NCBI GenBank assembly: GCA_023414875.1
Contig: JAEZMV010000015.1
Location: 310,001-374,000 of the forward strand
Origin: Bacillota bacterium
GTDB taxonomy: Bacteria > Bacillota > Clostridia > Lachnospirales > Lachnospiraceae
Direction: 5' to 3'
DNA length: 64,000 bases
In this document: one piece after another, positions 26,836 through 35,112 of the stretch
How the letters are laid out: each line of letters begins with the position of its first letter
Numbering within the stretch: position 1 is the stretch's first letter
The notes under the pieces: model-generated
Told to the model about the DNA's origin: nothing
Databases searched by the model: none
Seen by the model: only the letters and a program-made list of their open reading frames with translations
Translations under genes and position numbers: made by a program

Positions 26836-27606
26836 CTATTCCTCCTCACCTAAATATGCAGCTAAAACAGCCGGATTAACTTGAATTTCCTCAGGCTTTC
26901 CCTGAGCAATGGTATGACCAAAATCCTGAACATAGATGTAATCACATAAGCTCATAATTAAATCCATACGATGTTCAATAATTAGAATGGATAAATCAAA
27001 CTTTTCTTTGATTTCTCGTATAAAATCTATAAGTACAAATACCTCTTCAGGATTAAGACCTGCTGCAGGTTCATCCAGCAAAAGTAACTTTGGACTACTT
27101 GCCAGAGCACGTGCTATCTCAACTCTTCTTTGTATACCATAGGATAGATTACTTGGTCTCATTTCTGCATATTGTGATAGTTTAAGAACCTCAAGACAAT
27201 TCATTGCTTCTGCTTCTATTCGTTTTTCTTCCTTTCGAACCCTCGGCATTCTAAGAAATGCTTCCAAAATACTGTATTTACCAGCATGATCTAAACCAAC
27301 CTTAACATTATCAAGTACATTAAGCCCTGCAAATAGGCGTGTATTCTGAAAGGTTCTTGATAACCCCATACGAGCAATCTGAATTTGGTCCTTAGCCGTA
27401 ACATCCACTCCGTCAAACTCTATGCTGCCTGAATTCGGTGCATATATATGAGATAGAAGGTTAAAAATGGTAGTTTTTCCTGCTCCGTTTGGACCTATGA
27501 TTCCTTTAATTTCACCCTTCTTAATCTCCATGGAGAAGCTGTCTACAGCTGTAACACCACCAAATTTAATCCCGATATCTTTCGTTCTGAGAATAAACTC
27601 ACTCAT
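26836..27606 (-). CDS. Branched-chain-amino-acid-type ABC transporter ATPase, LivG-like
   Basis: 256 residues. Walker A GPNGAGKTT, LSRTFQNTRLFAGL, a LivG-type degenerate signature LSYGIQRRVEIARAL and Walker B LLLLDEPAAGLNP. The C-terminal AQGKPEEIQVNPAVLAAYLG is typical of LivG. Its ATG shares a base with the stop of the LivM-like gene. Confidence 0.92.
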   Translation of the reverse strand: MSEFILRTKDIGIKFGGVTAVDSFSMEIKKGEIKGIIGPNGAGKTTIFNLLSHIYAPNSGSIEFDGVDVTAKDQIQIARMGLSRTFQNTRLFAGLNVLDNVKVGLDHAGKYSILEAFLRMPRVRKEEKRIEAEAMNCLEVLKLSQYAEMRPSNLSYGIQRRVEIARALASSPKLLLLDEPAAGLNPEEVFVLIDFIREIKEKFDLSILIIEHRMDLIMSLCDYIYVQDFGHTIAQGKPEEIQVNPAVLAAYLGEEE

Positions 27607-28517
27607 TATTTATGCACCCTCCTTCCGTGATTTCCTTTTGACTTTTTCTTTGAAAATAATTTCTTTATACTCTTCAAGCTAAGCTCGTATTCACCAAATA
27701 AGCCAGCCGGTCTTACATTAAGTACAATAATAATCAGAATGCAATATAAAATGGTACGATACTCCTGAAGACTTTGACCAAATATGGTTACACTTCTGAA
27801 TAGCTCAGGAAGAACCTTAAGTACAAAGCCTGAAATTACAGAGCCTGTCATGCTGTTGGTACCACCGAAGAAAAGGAAGATTTCAAGTTCGGAGGAAGCG
27901 GTAAAGCCATAGGTTTCAGGAAGAAGCACTCTGCTTTGCAGACCAAGTAATATACCTGCAATGGAAGCAATAATGGACGCCAGAACATAAATTTTTATTT
28001 TAAGCTTATATACATCAATTGCAAAGCTCTTAGCTGCTAATTCATCATTCTTTAACGCGATACACATGCGTCCAAAACGAGAATATTTGAGATTGTGAAT
28101 TGCTATTATGACAATTACCGTTACAATTATGACAATATAGAGCAGATTTTCTACCTTCGGGATTTTCGTAAAGCCCTGTGATCCATTTGTTATACTGCTA
28201 AAGGTTATAAGTAATGAGGTAATTGCCTGTCCAAGTCCGATGGAAATGAGTGAAAAGTAATCCTTTCTAAGTCGAACCGTTGGATAGGCGGCAATACAGG
28301 CAATAATTGCTGATAAAGCAATTCCTAAAACAGAGGTAAGCCAAAAGGAAACACCCAGTTTACTAGCCAGGATAAAGGTTCCATATGCTCCTATCGCCAT
28401 ATAGCCAGCCTGTCCTAAGCTAAACATTCCTGCGAGACCGGTCAGTGCAAAGATACCGGTTATGGATATGACTGAAATACATGCTTGTATTAACAAGCTT
28501 ATTTGATATGATGACAT
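27606..28517 (-). CDS. Branched-chain-amino-acid-type ABC transporter permease, LivM-like
   Basis: 303 residues with about eight hydrophobic segments and LivM-family hallmarks: GLAGMFSLGQAGYMAIGAY near the N-terminus and GGTNSMTGSVISGFVLKV near the end. Forms the membrane channel with the LivH-like partner 11 bp upstream. Confidence 0.9.
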   Translation of the reverse strand: MSSYQISLLIQACISVISITGIFALTGLAGMFSLGQAGYMAIGAYGTFILASKLGVSFWLTSVLGIALSAIIACIAAYPTVRLRKDYFSLISIGLGQAITSLLITFSSITNGSQGFTKIPKVENLLYIVIIVTVIVIIAIHNLKYSRFGRMCIALKNDELAAKSFAIDVYKLKIKIYVLASIIASIAGILLGLQSRVLLPETYGFTASSELEIFLFFGGTNSMTGSVISGFVLKVLPELFRSVTIFGQSLQEYRTILYCILIIIVLNVRPAGLFGEYELSLKSIKKLFSKKKSKGNHGRRVHK

Positions 28518-28528
28518 GAGTATACCTC

Positions 28529-29410
28529 CTAAACCTTATCTTGGGCGAATTTACCGGATATGCCCTGTGGTCTGACGAATAAGAAAAATAACATAATTCC
28601 AAATAGCAATACCGGTGTAACGCTAGAGCCAAGATAATAAACGGATATCATCTCGACAATACCAAGCAGAAGAGCTGCGATGATTGCACCCGGCAAGCTT
28701 CCAAGCCCGCCTATGGTTGATGCTATGAAGCCCTTAACTACCATGGAGGAGCCAAGGGTAGGATAAACAGAGTACTTCATTCCCAGAAGTGTTCCGGATA
28801 CTCCGGCTAAAAATCCTGCAAGTGCAAATGTAAAAACAATTACAAGACCCGAATTGATACCCATTAAGCGACCTGTGTGACTATCAATAGAAACCGCGCG
28901 AATAGCAAGACCAAGTTTCGTTTTTCCGATGATTATCATTAGTACTACTAATATTGCTATTGAAATAGCCAGCATCACTGCATCTAGTGTAGAAACATTA
29001 GCTCCTAATACCTTTAGTGATGTCTTTTCAAACATACGAGGAAAGCCGTAGGATGCCTTTCCATAGAAAACATTAAGAATTTGCTCAATTAAAATACCAA
29101 ACGTAATGGAAGCTACAAAGTAATAAATTGTAGGACTGTTTTTCTTACGAATATTACGGTAACATACCGTATCAAGTAATAAAGCTAAGATAAGACTCAT
29201 TATGCTGGTGAATAAAATTGTCAACCAAATTGGTGGGGTCTCTTTAAAGGACGCCTGAAAAAAATAAGCGATATAGGCCGAGGCACTAATCATTCCGCCA
29301 TGTGCGAAATTACTGAATTTTAAAATACTAAAAACAAGTGCGAAGCCAACCGCAATAAGTGCATAAACAGCACCTAAGGAAATACCATTAAATAATAGCT
29401 GCAGGTTCAT
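28529..29410 (-). CDS. Branched-chain-amino-acid-type ABC transporter permease, LivH-like
   Basis: 293 residues, strongly hydrophobic. LivH motifs GAVYALIAVGFALVFSILKF and the later GLGSLPGAIIAALLLG are visible. Second permease of the importer. It is separated from the binding-protein gene by a 65-bp gap with a GC-rich hairpin. Confidence 0.9.
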   Translation of the reverse strand: MNLQLLFNGISLGAVYALIAVGFALVFSILKFSNFAHGGMISASAYIAYFFQASFKETPPIWLTILFTSIMSLILALLLDTVCYRNIRKKNSPTIYYFVASITFGILIEQILNVFYGKASYGFPRMFEKTSLKVLGANVSTLDAVMLAISIAILVVLMIIIGKTKLGLAIRAVSIDSHTGRLMGINSGLVIVFTFALAGFLAGVSGTLLGMKYSVYPTLGSSMVVKGFIASTIGGLGSLPGAIIAALLLGIVEMISVYYLGSSVTPVLLFGIMLFFLFVRPQGISGKFAQDKV

Positions 29411-29428
29411 AATTCCTCCATGTCTATA

Positions 29429-29450
29429 GGACGGGCATTAAAGCCCGTCC
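29429..29450 (-). other. Intercistronic hairpin between binding protein and permease genes
   Basis: GGACGGGC-attaaa-GCCCGTCC, perfect 8-bp arms. No T-run follows on the minus strand, so partial termination or 3' protection of the binding-protein message is likelier than a full stop. Confidence 0.7.
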
Positions 29451-29474
29451 GCATTCATATTAAGCTTAATCGTC

Positions 29475-30722
29475 CTATTCTAAGCCTTCTTCAAGTAATA
29501 CACTATCAATGATATTTAATTTAAAGTTCTCATCATATTCAGCAATTAACATAGGCATTCCAACAGTACGATGGGTTTCAGGATTAATTGTGATAGGACC
29601 TGAGGAGCTTTGAACCTCTTTGGTCTGTTCAAGTAAAGTTGCTACCTCTTCTCCGTTACTAGGGTCTTTAGCACGCTTAAGCGCATCTGCCAAAACCATA
29701 ACCGCATCATATCCAAAGCATGCATTTGCGATAGGATACTTAGCTCCTGTTTCATTCATGTAAGCCTGTACAATATCATAGGAATCAGATTCCGGATTTT
29801 CCATATCAACGTTCTGTAAGAAGTAAGTATCATAAACTTCTGATTTTACTAAGGATGAGAAGGGTGATTGGAAGGTGTTATTACCAAGAATTACTCCCTC
29901 ATAACCAGCTTCACGAAGGTAATCGTAGCAAAGAGCATTGTCAGCAGCATAGTTACAGATGAAAACTGCATCAGGATTTGCCTTTGCGATCTTAATTGCC
30001 TGTGCACGGTAATCCACATCACCTGTCTGGAAGGTCTCTTCTGCTACTACCTCACATCCCTTGGACTCTACATATTCAGCAAAGGGGATAGCATGCTGTA
30101 CTGCATAGGACAAGCCTGCATTATAGAAGGTTGCATATGTTTTTAAATTAAGATCCTCTACACCATACTTCGCAATACTATAGGACTGCTGTGCACATCC
30201 CGGCTCTGCAAGAAACATAAAAGGATATGGCTTACCGGTCTCTTCATTTGTTGTGCAGCGTTCATCCATGAAATGTCCAACAACCGGTATTTTATCTTCT
30301 GTAGAAAGATCAACCCATGCAAGTGCCGGATTTGATAACGGAGGTCCGATGATTGCATCTACCTTATGCTCATCAATAAGAAGCTTGTATGCATTGATAC
30401 CTTCCTGTACATCATTCTTAATATCAAGTGTTGTGATCTCGAGCATACGTCCGTTAATTCCGCCATTCTCATTGATCTGTCTAACTGCATATTCTGCTCC
30501 CCAAGCGTTTGCTCGTCCAGCCTCAGAAGCACCACCGCTTAGATCTTGAAGACTTCCTATCTTTATTGGTTTCTCATTCTCATTCTCATTTTCCTTTTCC
30601 GAATCAGAATTTTCAACCTTCTCCGGAGCTTTGTCAGTGTTGTCTTCTGTACCTTTTGAGCAAGCTGTTGTAAACATGGTAAGCGCAAGCACAAAAGCCA
30701 TAAGTGTAAATAGTTTCTTCAT
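29475..30722 (-). CDS. ABC transporter substrate-binding lipoprotein (Leu/Ile/Val-binding type)
   Basis: 415 residues. A lipoprotein signal peptide (LFTLMAFVLALTM then TTAC lipobox) is followed by an acidic Glu/Asn linker and a periplasmic-binding fold of the amino-acid receptor type: IKIGSLQDLSGGASEAGRA, NGGINGRMLEI, VDAIIGPPLSNPAL. The sequence ends with a C-terminal lobe. As first gene of the catabolic operon it defines the imported substrate. Related receptors bind amino acids, amides, urea or sugar derivatives, so the ligand cannot be read from sequence. Confidence 0.9.
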   Translation of the reverse strand: MKKLFTLMAFVLALTMFTTACSKGTEDNTDKAPEKVENSDSEKENENENEKPIKIGSLQDLSGGASEAGRANAWGAEYAVRQINENGGINGRMLEITTLDIKNDVQEGINAYKLLIDEHKVDAIIGPPLSNPALAWVDLSTEDKIPVVGHFMDERCTTNEETGKPYPFMFLAEPGCAQQSYSIAKYGVEDLNLKTYATFYNAGLSYAVQHAIPFAEYVESKGCEVVAEETFQTGDVDYRAQAIKIAKANPDAVFICNYAADNALCYDYLREAGYEGVILGNNTFQSPFSSLVKSEVYDTYFLQNVDMENPESDSYDIVQAYMNETGAKYPIANACFGYDAVMVLADALKRAKDPSNGEEVATLLEQTKEVQSSSGPITINPETHRTVGMPMLIAEYDENFKLNIIDSVLLEEGLE

Positions 30723-30765
30723 AAAAATAATACCCTCTCTTCTTTCTTTATTTAGGTTTATATAA

Positions 30766-30860
30766 ACGCATAAATGCGTAAACCTCGTGAATTGTAAAAG
30801 TGTAAAGATTATAGAATAATTTCATTCTTTTTGATAGAAAACTATAGAAATCGTTTTCTA
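30766..30860 (-). promoter_or_regulatory. Promoter region of the catabolic operon with LacI-type operator
   Basis: TAGAAATCGTTTTCTA (30845-30860) differs at one base from the perfect palindrome at 31029. A TATAAT lies at 30808-30813 on the minus strand with a poor -35 at 17 bp, so the operator lies just upstream of the core promoter. A further dyad ACGCAT-AA-ATGCGT (30766-30779) is in the leader. Confidence 0.6.
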
Positions 30861-30929
30861 TTTTTTCTTACATAAAATTTTCCAAATTAGGTAAATTTTA
30901 GTAACTATGTCTACTATTGTATTGCTTTT

Positions 30930-30950
30930 TAACAATTTAGTTTATTGTTA
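30930..30950. other. 7-7-7 inverted repeat in the divergent promoter region
   Basis: TAACAAT and ATTGTTA flank a 7-base spacer, between the two LacI-type operators. It may bind a second regulator. Apart from the sites listed, the 30723-31118 gap shows no gene. Confidence 0.45.
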
Positions 30951-31028
30951 CGAAAAGATTATATACCATTTGCACATATAATTTCAAGCTTTATTTTAAT
31001 ATTTAGCATAATATTTTAAAATTAGATG

Positions 31029-31044
31029 TAGAAAACGTTTTCTA
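31029..31044. promoter_or_regulatory. Perfect LacI-type operator
   Basis: TAGAAAACGTTTTCTA, a 16-bp perfect palindrome with the central CG typical of LacI/GalR operators. It sits 5 bp upstream of the -35 box of the plus-strand gene at 31119. The adjacent LacI gene (31985-33046) is the likely binder. Confidence 0.8.
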
Positions 31045-31048
31045 TTTG

Positions 31049-31078
31049 TTGACTTTTTGTCAGCCAGTGTTTTATAAT
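31049..31078 (+). promoter_or_regulatory. Promoter of the plus-strand Gfo/Idh gene
   Basis: TTGACT (31049-31054), 18 bp, TATAAT (31073-31078). Confidence 0.7.
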
Positions 31079-31118
31079 CAGCATGTAATGTTTTTAACAG
31101 GGCAAAGGAGGTTTATAG

Positions 31119-31982
31119 ATGATAATAGGAATGATTGGTGCAGAAAGTAAGCATGTGGATTACTTCTGTGATCTAATCAATAAGGATAAGTTATTTGGCA
31201 GTACGCGTGTAGCTTATATCTGGGGAGGAGACACCAACGAAGATAGGCTGCGCTCCTGCGCTATAGCAACGGGAATTGAAAGAATTACAAAAACACCCAG
31301 CGAGGTAATCGACGCCTCTGAGGCTATTATCATTACACTTAGGGATGGTAATAAGCATACAGATTATGCCCTCGAATGTATCAAAAAGCGTAAGCCCGTA
31401 TTTATTGATAAGCCATTTACGGTTGATCCGTCTGATAGTCTAAGAATTATTGAAGCAGCAAAGAGATACTCCACTCCATTTACCGGTGGTTCTACTTTAT
31501 GTTTTTTACCTGAGATTCCAAAACTGAGGAAGAAATTCTTAGTTACAAATCATGCGGAGCTTTCCTATAGGGCAGACCCTGATTCTCCCTTTGGAGGATG
31601 GTACTTCTATGGTAGCCATTTAACAGATTTGTGCGCAGCAATATGTGGTGAAAATGCGATCGCTGTAAACACAAGAATGTCTAATAAGAAGGTTTTTGTG
31701 GAGATAATATATGATGATAATAATCATCTTGAATGTACTAAAAAGGCAAACAAAAAAGTGCAGCTTTACTCTGCACCTGATTTGCCCCAGCCAATGATTC
31801 GGATGGATGATACCTATATTTTAGACGATAATGTTTGCTATTTTTATGGATTAAAGGCTTTCTTTGATGTTATAGCCAGCGGCAAAAGTCCTGATGCCGA
31901 CAGACTATTATGTTCAGTAAAGCTTATGGATGCAATTATGAAGTCTGCCGCCCTTAATACCACAGTAGCAATCGATAATTAG
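31119..31982 (+). CDS. Gfo/Idh/MocA-family oxidoreductase, short form
   Basis: 287 residues, shorter than the ~330-390 of most relatives. It has VFIDKPFTVD in place of the common EKP motif and YGSHLTDLCAA with a possible catalytic His. AAAGGAGG precedes ATG. Divergent from the transporter operon and probably under the same LacI control. With the second dehydrogenase at 23457 it could supply two successive oxidations of a ring substrate. Confidence 0.82.
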   Translation: MIIGMIGAESKHVDYFCDLINKDKLFGSTRVAYIWGGDTNEDRLRSCAIATGIERITKTPSEVIDASEAIIITLRDGNKHTDYALECIKKRKPVFIDKPFTVDPSDSLRIIEAAKRYSTPFTGGSTLCFLPEIPKLRKKFLVTNHAELSYRADPDSPFGGWYFYGSHLTDLCAAICGENAIAVNTRMSNKKVFVEIIYDDNNHLECTKKANKKVQLYSAPDLPQPMIRMDDTYILDDNVCYFYGLKAFFDVIASGKSPDADRLLCSVKLMDAIMKSAALNTTVAIDN

Positions 31983-31984
31983 AC

Positions 31985-33046
31985 TTACTTTATACATTTT
32001 ACAGTGTCTCTTATAATTAGCTTTGGTTCCAGATTCATATCCAAGGTTAGCTTATCCCCATCATCGCTCATATTACTAAAAAGCATCATAGCGGCAAGCT
32101 TTCCAGTTTCATTGGATGGATATCGAATAGTTGTAAGCGGAGGTAAGAATGTATCAGCAAATGGGATATCATCAAATCCTATTACTGATATATCCTCAGG
32201 CACTCGGATTCCATTTTTAAAAAGGGTACGAATAAATCCAAAAGCAACCATATCATTAATACATAATACAGAGGTTGCATCATGAGGATTTTCAATGAAT
32301 TGCTGTGCTAATAAATCTCCTGAGTTTACTTCATAATTACTATCCTCATTATCAAACTCACGACTAGAGACATATAGCAAATCCTCAGTATATTCTATAT
32401 TAGCATTTTTGAGTGCATCCTTGTATCCTACAAAAACTTCCTTACGTGTCCATCTTGTAAGTGGAGTTGTGGCAAACGCAATACGCTGATGCCCCTGGCT
32501 TATCAGATAATTTACGGCCATGCCGGCACCTTTACGTGAGTCGAAGTTAATACACGAACAATTGGAATTTTCTATCCTTTGATCAAGTAAAACAAATTTC
32601 ATCCCCTTCTCTATATAGTTACAAACTATATTAGAATCCGTATCAATTGAGGATAATATTACACCACGAACCTGACGCTCATATAGCATTTTAAGATATT
32701 CACGTTCCTTTTCTACACGACGCATAGTATTACAAAGCAGTAAATTATAGCCTTTATCAAAAGCTATATTATTAATTCCAAGCGTTGTTTGAAGATAGAA
32801 CTGGTTTGAAATATTTGGAATGACAATTCCTATATCGGTAAACGTATTATTGCTGCTCTTGAGAGAGCGAGCCATGGGATTAGGAACATAATTAGCTGCT
32901 TGGGCAGCCTCCCTCACCTTCCTTTTTAGCTCATTACTCACAGGATAATCCAGATTATTTAAGACCCTGGAAACGGTAGTTACCGAAGTACCAGCAAGCT
33001 TTGCAATATCCGTTATTGTTTTTTTCTTATCATCCTTTTTGCCCAT
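31985..33046 (-). CDS. LacI/GalR-family transcriptional regulator
   Basis: 353 residues. N-terminal HTH and hinge: TITDIAKLAGTSVTTVSRVL, then VPNPMARSLKS. The sugar-binding-like effector domain follows (IGIVIPNISNQFYLQT, VLLDQRIE, VIGFDDIPFADTFLPPLTTI). It lies convergent with the short Gfo/Idh gene and divergent from the SDR gene, and probably represses both promoters that carry TAGAAAACGTTTTCTA-type palindromes. The effector is likely a pathway intermediate. Confidence 0.92.
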   Translation of the reverse strand: MGKKDDKKKTITDIAKLAGTSVTTVSRVLNNLDYPVSNELKRKVREAAQAANYVPNPMARSLKSSNNTFTDIGIVIPNISNQFYLQTTLGINNIAFDKGYNLLLCNTMRRVEKEREYLKMLYERQVRGVILSSIDTDSNIVCNYIEKGMKFVLLDQRIENSNCSCINFDSRKGAGMAVNYLISQGHQRIAFATTPLTRWTRKEVFVGYKDALKNANIEYTEDLLYVSSREFDNEDSNYEVNSGDLLAQQFIENPHDATSVLCINDMVAFGFIRTLFKNGIRVPEDISVIGFDDIPFADTFLPPLTTIRYPSNETGKLAAMMLFSNMSDDGDKLTLDMNLEPKLIIRDTVKCIK

Positions 33047-33148
33047 TTTATCTCCTCACATGTTCATGGTTATGGTTATTGATGCAATGCTATTATAACG
33101 TAAATATTTACTAGAAACAATTATTAATTAATAACAGGAGGAAACATA

Positions 33149-34165
33149 ATGAAATCAACAACAGAATACTTGGAGCTTATGACTCGTCCCAGCAATAGAC
33201 TGATCGAGGATATGAAATTATTAAATAGCGATCTTATGATCTTGGGTGCAGGCGGAAAAATCGGCCCCAGTCTTGCTATTACCGCAAAAAGAGCGCTCGA
33301 TGCTGCCGGAATTGATAAAAGAGTGGTAGCTGTTTCTTTATTTGATTATAAGGATGCTCCTGAATCCATGAAGGAAGCAGGTGTTGAAGTGATCGAGGCT
33401 GATATCTCTGATCCGTCAGTATTGCAGCAGCTGCCTGATATTAAACATATCATCTATATGGTAGGACGTAAATTCGGTACCACACAAAACCAGTCTCAAA
33501 CCTGGCAGATCAATACTCTGCTTCCCTCAAAAATTTGCGAACGTTATCCAGGTTCCAATATAGTAGCTTTCTCTACCGGTAATGTCTATGGTATGACGGG
33601 GCTTACCACCGGAGGATCCAGTGAGCTTGATGAAGTAAATCCTGAAGGTGAGTATGCACAGTCCTGTCTCGGAAGAGAGCGTATTATGGAGTATTATTCA
33701 CAAAAAGATAATACCTCCATGCTATTGTTCCGCCTTAATTATGCTATTGATATGCGCTACGGAGTTTTATATGATATCGCTAATGCTGTATACAATGAAA
33801 AGCCAGTATCCTTGGGTCAACCGGTATTTAACTGTCTTTGGCAGGGAGATGTTTGCGAATATGCTCTTCGCTCACTATTATACACAAATGTTCCTCCGAC
33901 CAAGCTTAACGTTACAGGTCCGGAAACCATATCTACAAAGTGGGTCGCCAATGAATTTGCAAAACGCTTCCATAAAGCTCCAAGCTTCAACGGAGAAGAA
34001 GGCCCTCGTGCACTATTAAGTAATGCAGGGAAAATGACTCAAATAATGGGATATCCTTTAACACCTTTGAATACTATGATCGATATGGTTGCAGAATGGA
34101 TTATAGCAGGAGGAGAAGCTATTAATGCCCCTACTCACTTTGAGACAACGGACGGAAAATATTAG
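33149..34165 (+). CDS. Extended SDR, NAD-dependent epimerase/dehydratase family
   Basis: 338 residues. Nucleotide-binding ILGAGGKIGPSLA near residues 30-42 and the STGNVYG segment are present. The usual active-site YxxxK appears as YAQSC, i.e. Cys in place of the Lys, so chemistry may differ from classic epimerases. AGGAGG precedes ATG. It is transcribed divergently from the LacI gene and likely belongs to the same catabolic system. Confidence 0.82.
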   Translation: MKSTTEYLELMTRPSNRLIEDMKLLNSDLMILGAGGKIGPSLAITAKRALDAAGIDKRVVAVSLFDYKDAPESMKEAGVEVIEADISDPSVLQQLPDIKHIIYMVGRKFGTTQNQSQTWQINTLLPSKICERYPGSNIVAFSTGNVYGMTGLTTGGSSELDEVNPEGEYAQSCLGRERIMEYYSQKDNTSMLLFRLNYAIDMRYGVLYDIANAVYNEKPVSLGQPVFNCLWQGDVCEYALRSLLYTNVPPTKLNVTGPETISTKWVANEFAKRFHKAPSFNGEEGPRALLSNAGKMTQIMGYPLTPLNTMIDMVAEWIIAGGEAINAPTHFETTDGKY

Positions 34166-34289
34166 CATGCAAACATTTGCTGCAATGGCAACAGCTTACC
34201 ATCCATTCAAAATTGGCTTATAACTCGTATGATAATCCATTCGAGATAGTACTAATCTATTCTTATAAAATTGTCATATAATAATACAA

Positions 34290-34320
34290 GACACCAGATA
34301 ACCGTGTAATATCTGGTGTC
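34290..34320. terminator. Bidirectional terminator between convergent genes
   Basis: Perfect 10-bp arms GACACCAGAT / ATCTGGTGTC with an 11-base loop, placed between the plus-strand SDR gene and the minus-strand isochorismatase-like gene. T-rich sequence flanks both sides. Confidence 0.75.
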
Positions 34321-34349
34321 TAATCATTTCATTATTAAATGGAAATCAG

Positions 34350-34871
34350 CTATTTCATTCTTTTGATTGTTTCATCCAATGAGATACATTCTGCATATCT
34401 GCCATCCCACATAAATTCATTGTAATATTGGTAACTTTGTTCTGCTGACATAAAATTATTATGAACTGTTGTATTTGTATATGCCGGAACTATAATATGA
34501 AACCCATGTTCAAATCCACATTTTATAGTAGCATCCATGCAATAATCTGTTTGAAGTCCCACAATGATTATATCTTTTTCACCCTTATCTGTTAAATATT
34601 CTAATAATCCAGTTCCTTTAAAAGCACTATTCACCTTTTTATCAAATATTTTTTCATCATTCATTGGTTGAAACTTTTCATATATTTCAAAGCCAACAGT
34701 TCCCTTTGTTAATTCATTTCCTATACCATCATCATGGCGTACATATATTACTTCAACATTATTTGTCCTAGCCTCATGTATTATTTCTTTAACATTAGAA
34801 ACAAACATATCAAATTTATATAATTTTTCATTGGTAATTAACTTTTGTGTATCAACTATTAATAAAACCAT
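34350..34871 (-). CDS. Isochorismatase-family cysteine hydrolase
   Basis: 173 residues. The catalytic triad is visible: D7 in LLIVDTQK, Lys in KKVNSAF (78/79) and C111 in GLQTDYCMDA. Family members hydrolyse amides (nicotinamide, carbamoyl groups) or isochorismate. The start is ATG 34871, with AAGGAG; an earlier in-frame ATG adds 11 residues without a ribosome site. It stands alone, and its substrate is unknown. Confidence 0.85.
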   Translation of the reverse strand: MVLLIVDTQKLITNEKLYKFDMFVSNVKEIIHEARTNNVEVIYVRHDDGIGNELTKGTVGFEIYEKFQPMNDEKIFDKKVNSAFKGTGLLEYLTDKGEKDIIIVGLQTDYCMDATIKCGFEHGFHIIVPAYTNTTVHNNFMSAEQSYQYYNEFMWDGRYAECISLDETIKRMK

Positions 34872-35112
34872 TTTGGTCTCCTTTAAATTTCTGTATCGAG
34901 ACAAACAACAGAATTATTGTCATCTTAAAGTTGTATATGAAATGCTTTAATCTCGCTTATAGCTTCAAACTTTTCCTGATTATTAATCCCATTGATATTA
35001 TCCTCCCATTTTAACCAGTGGCTCGGATGACCGTGGCTTTAGTTATTATACCATTATCTTCTATTTTATACCATAAAAAACATATTAAAAATAAGGTTGT
35101 AATTAATTCTAA

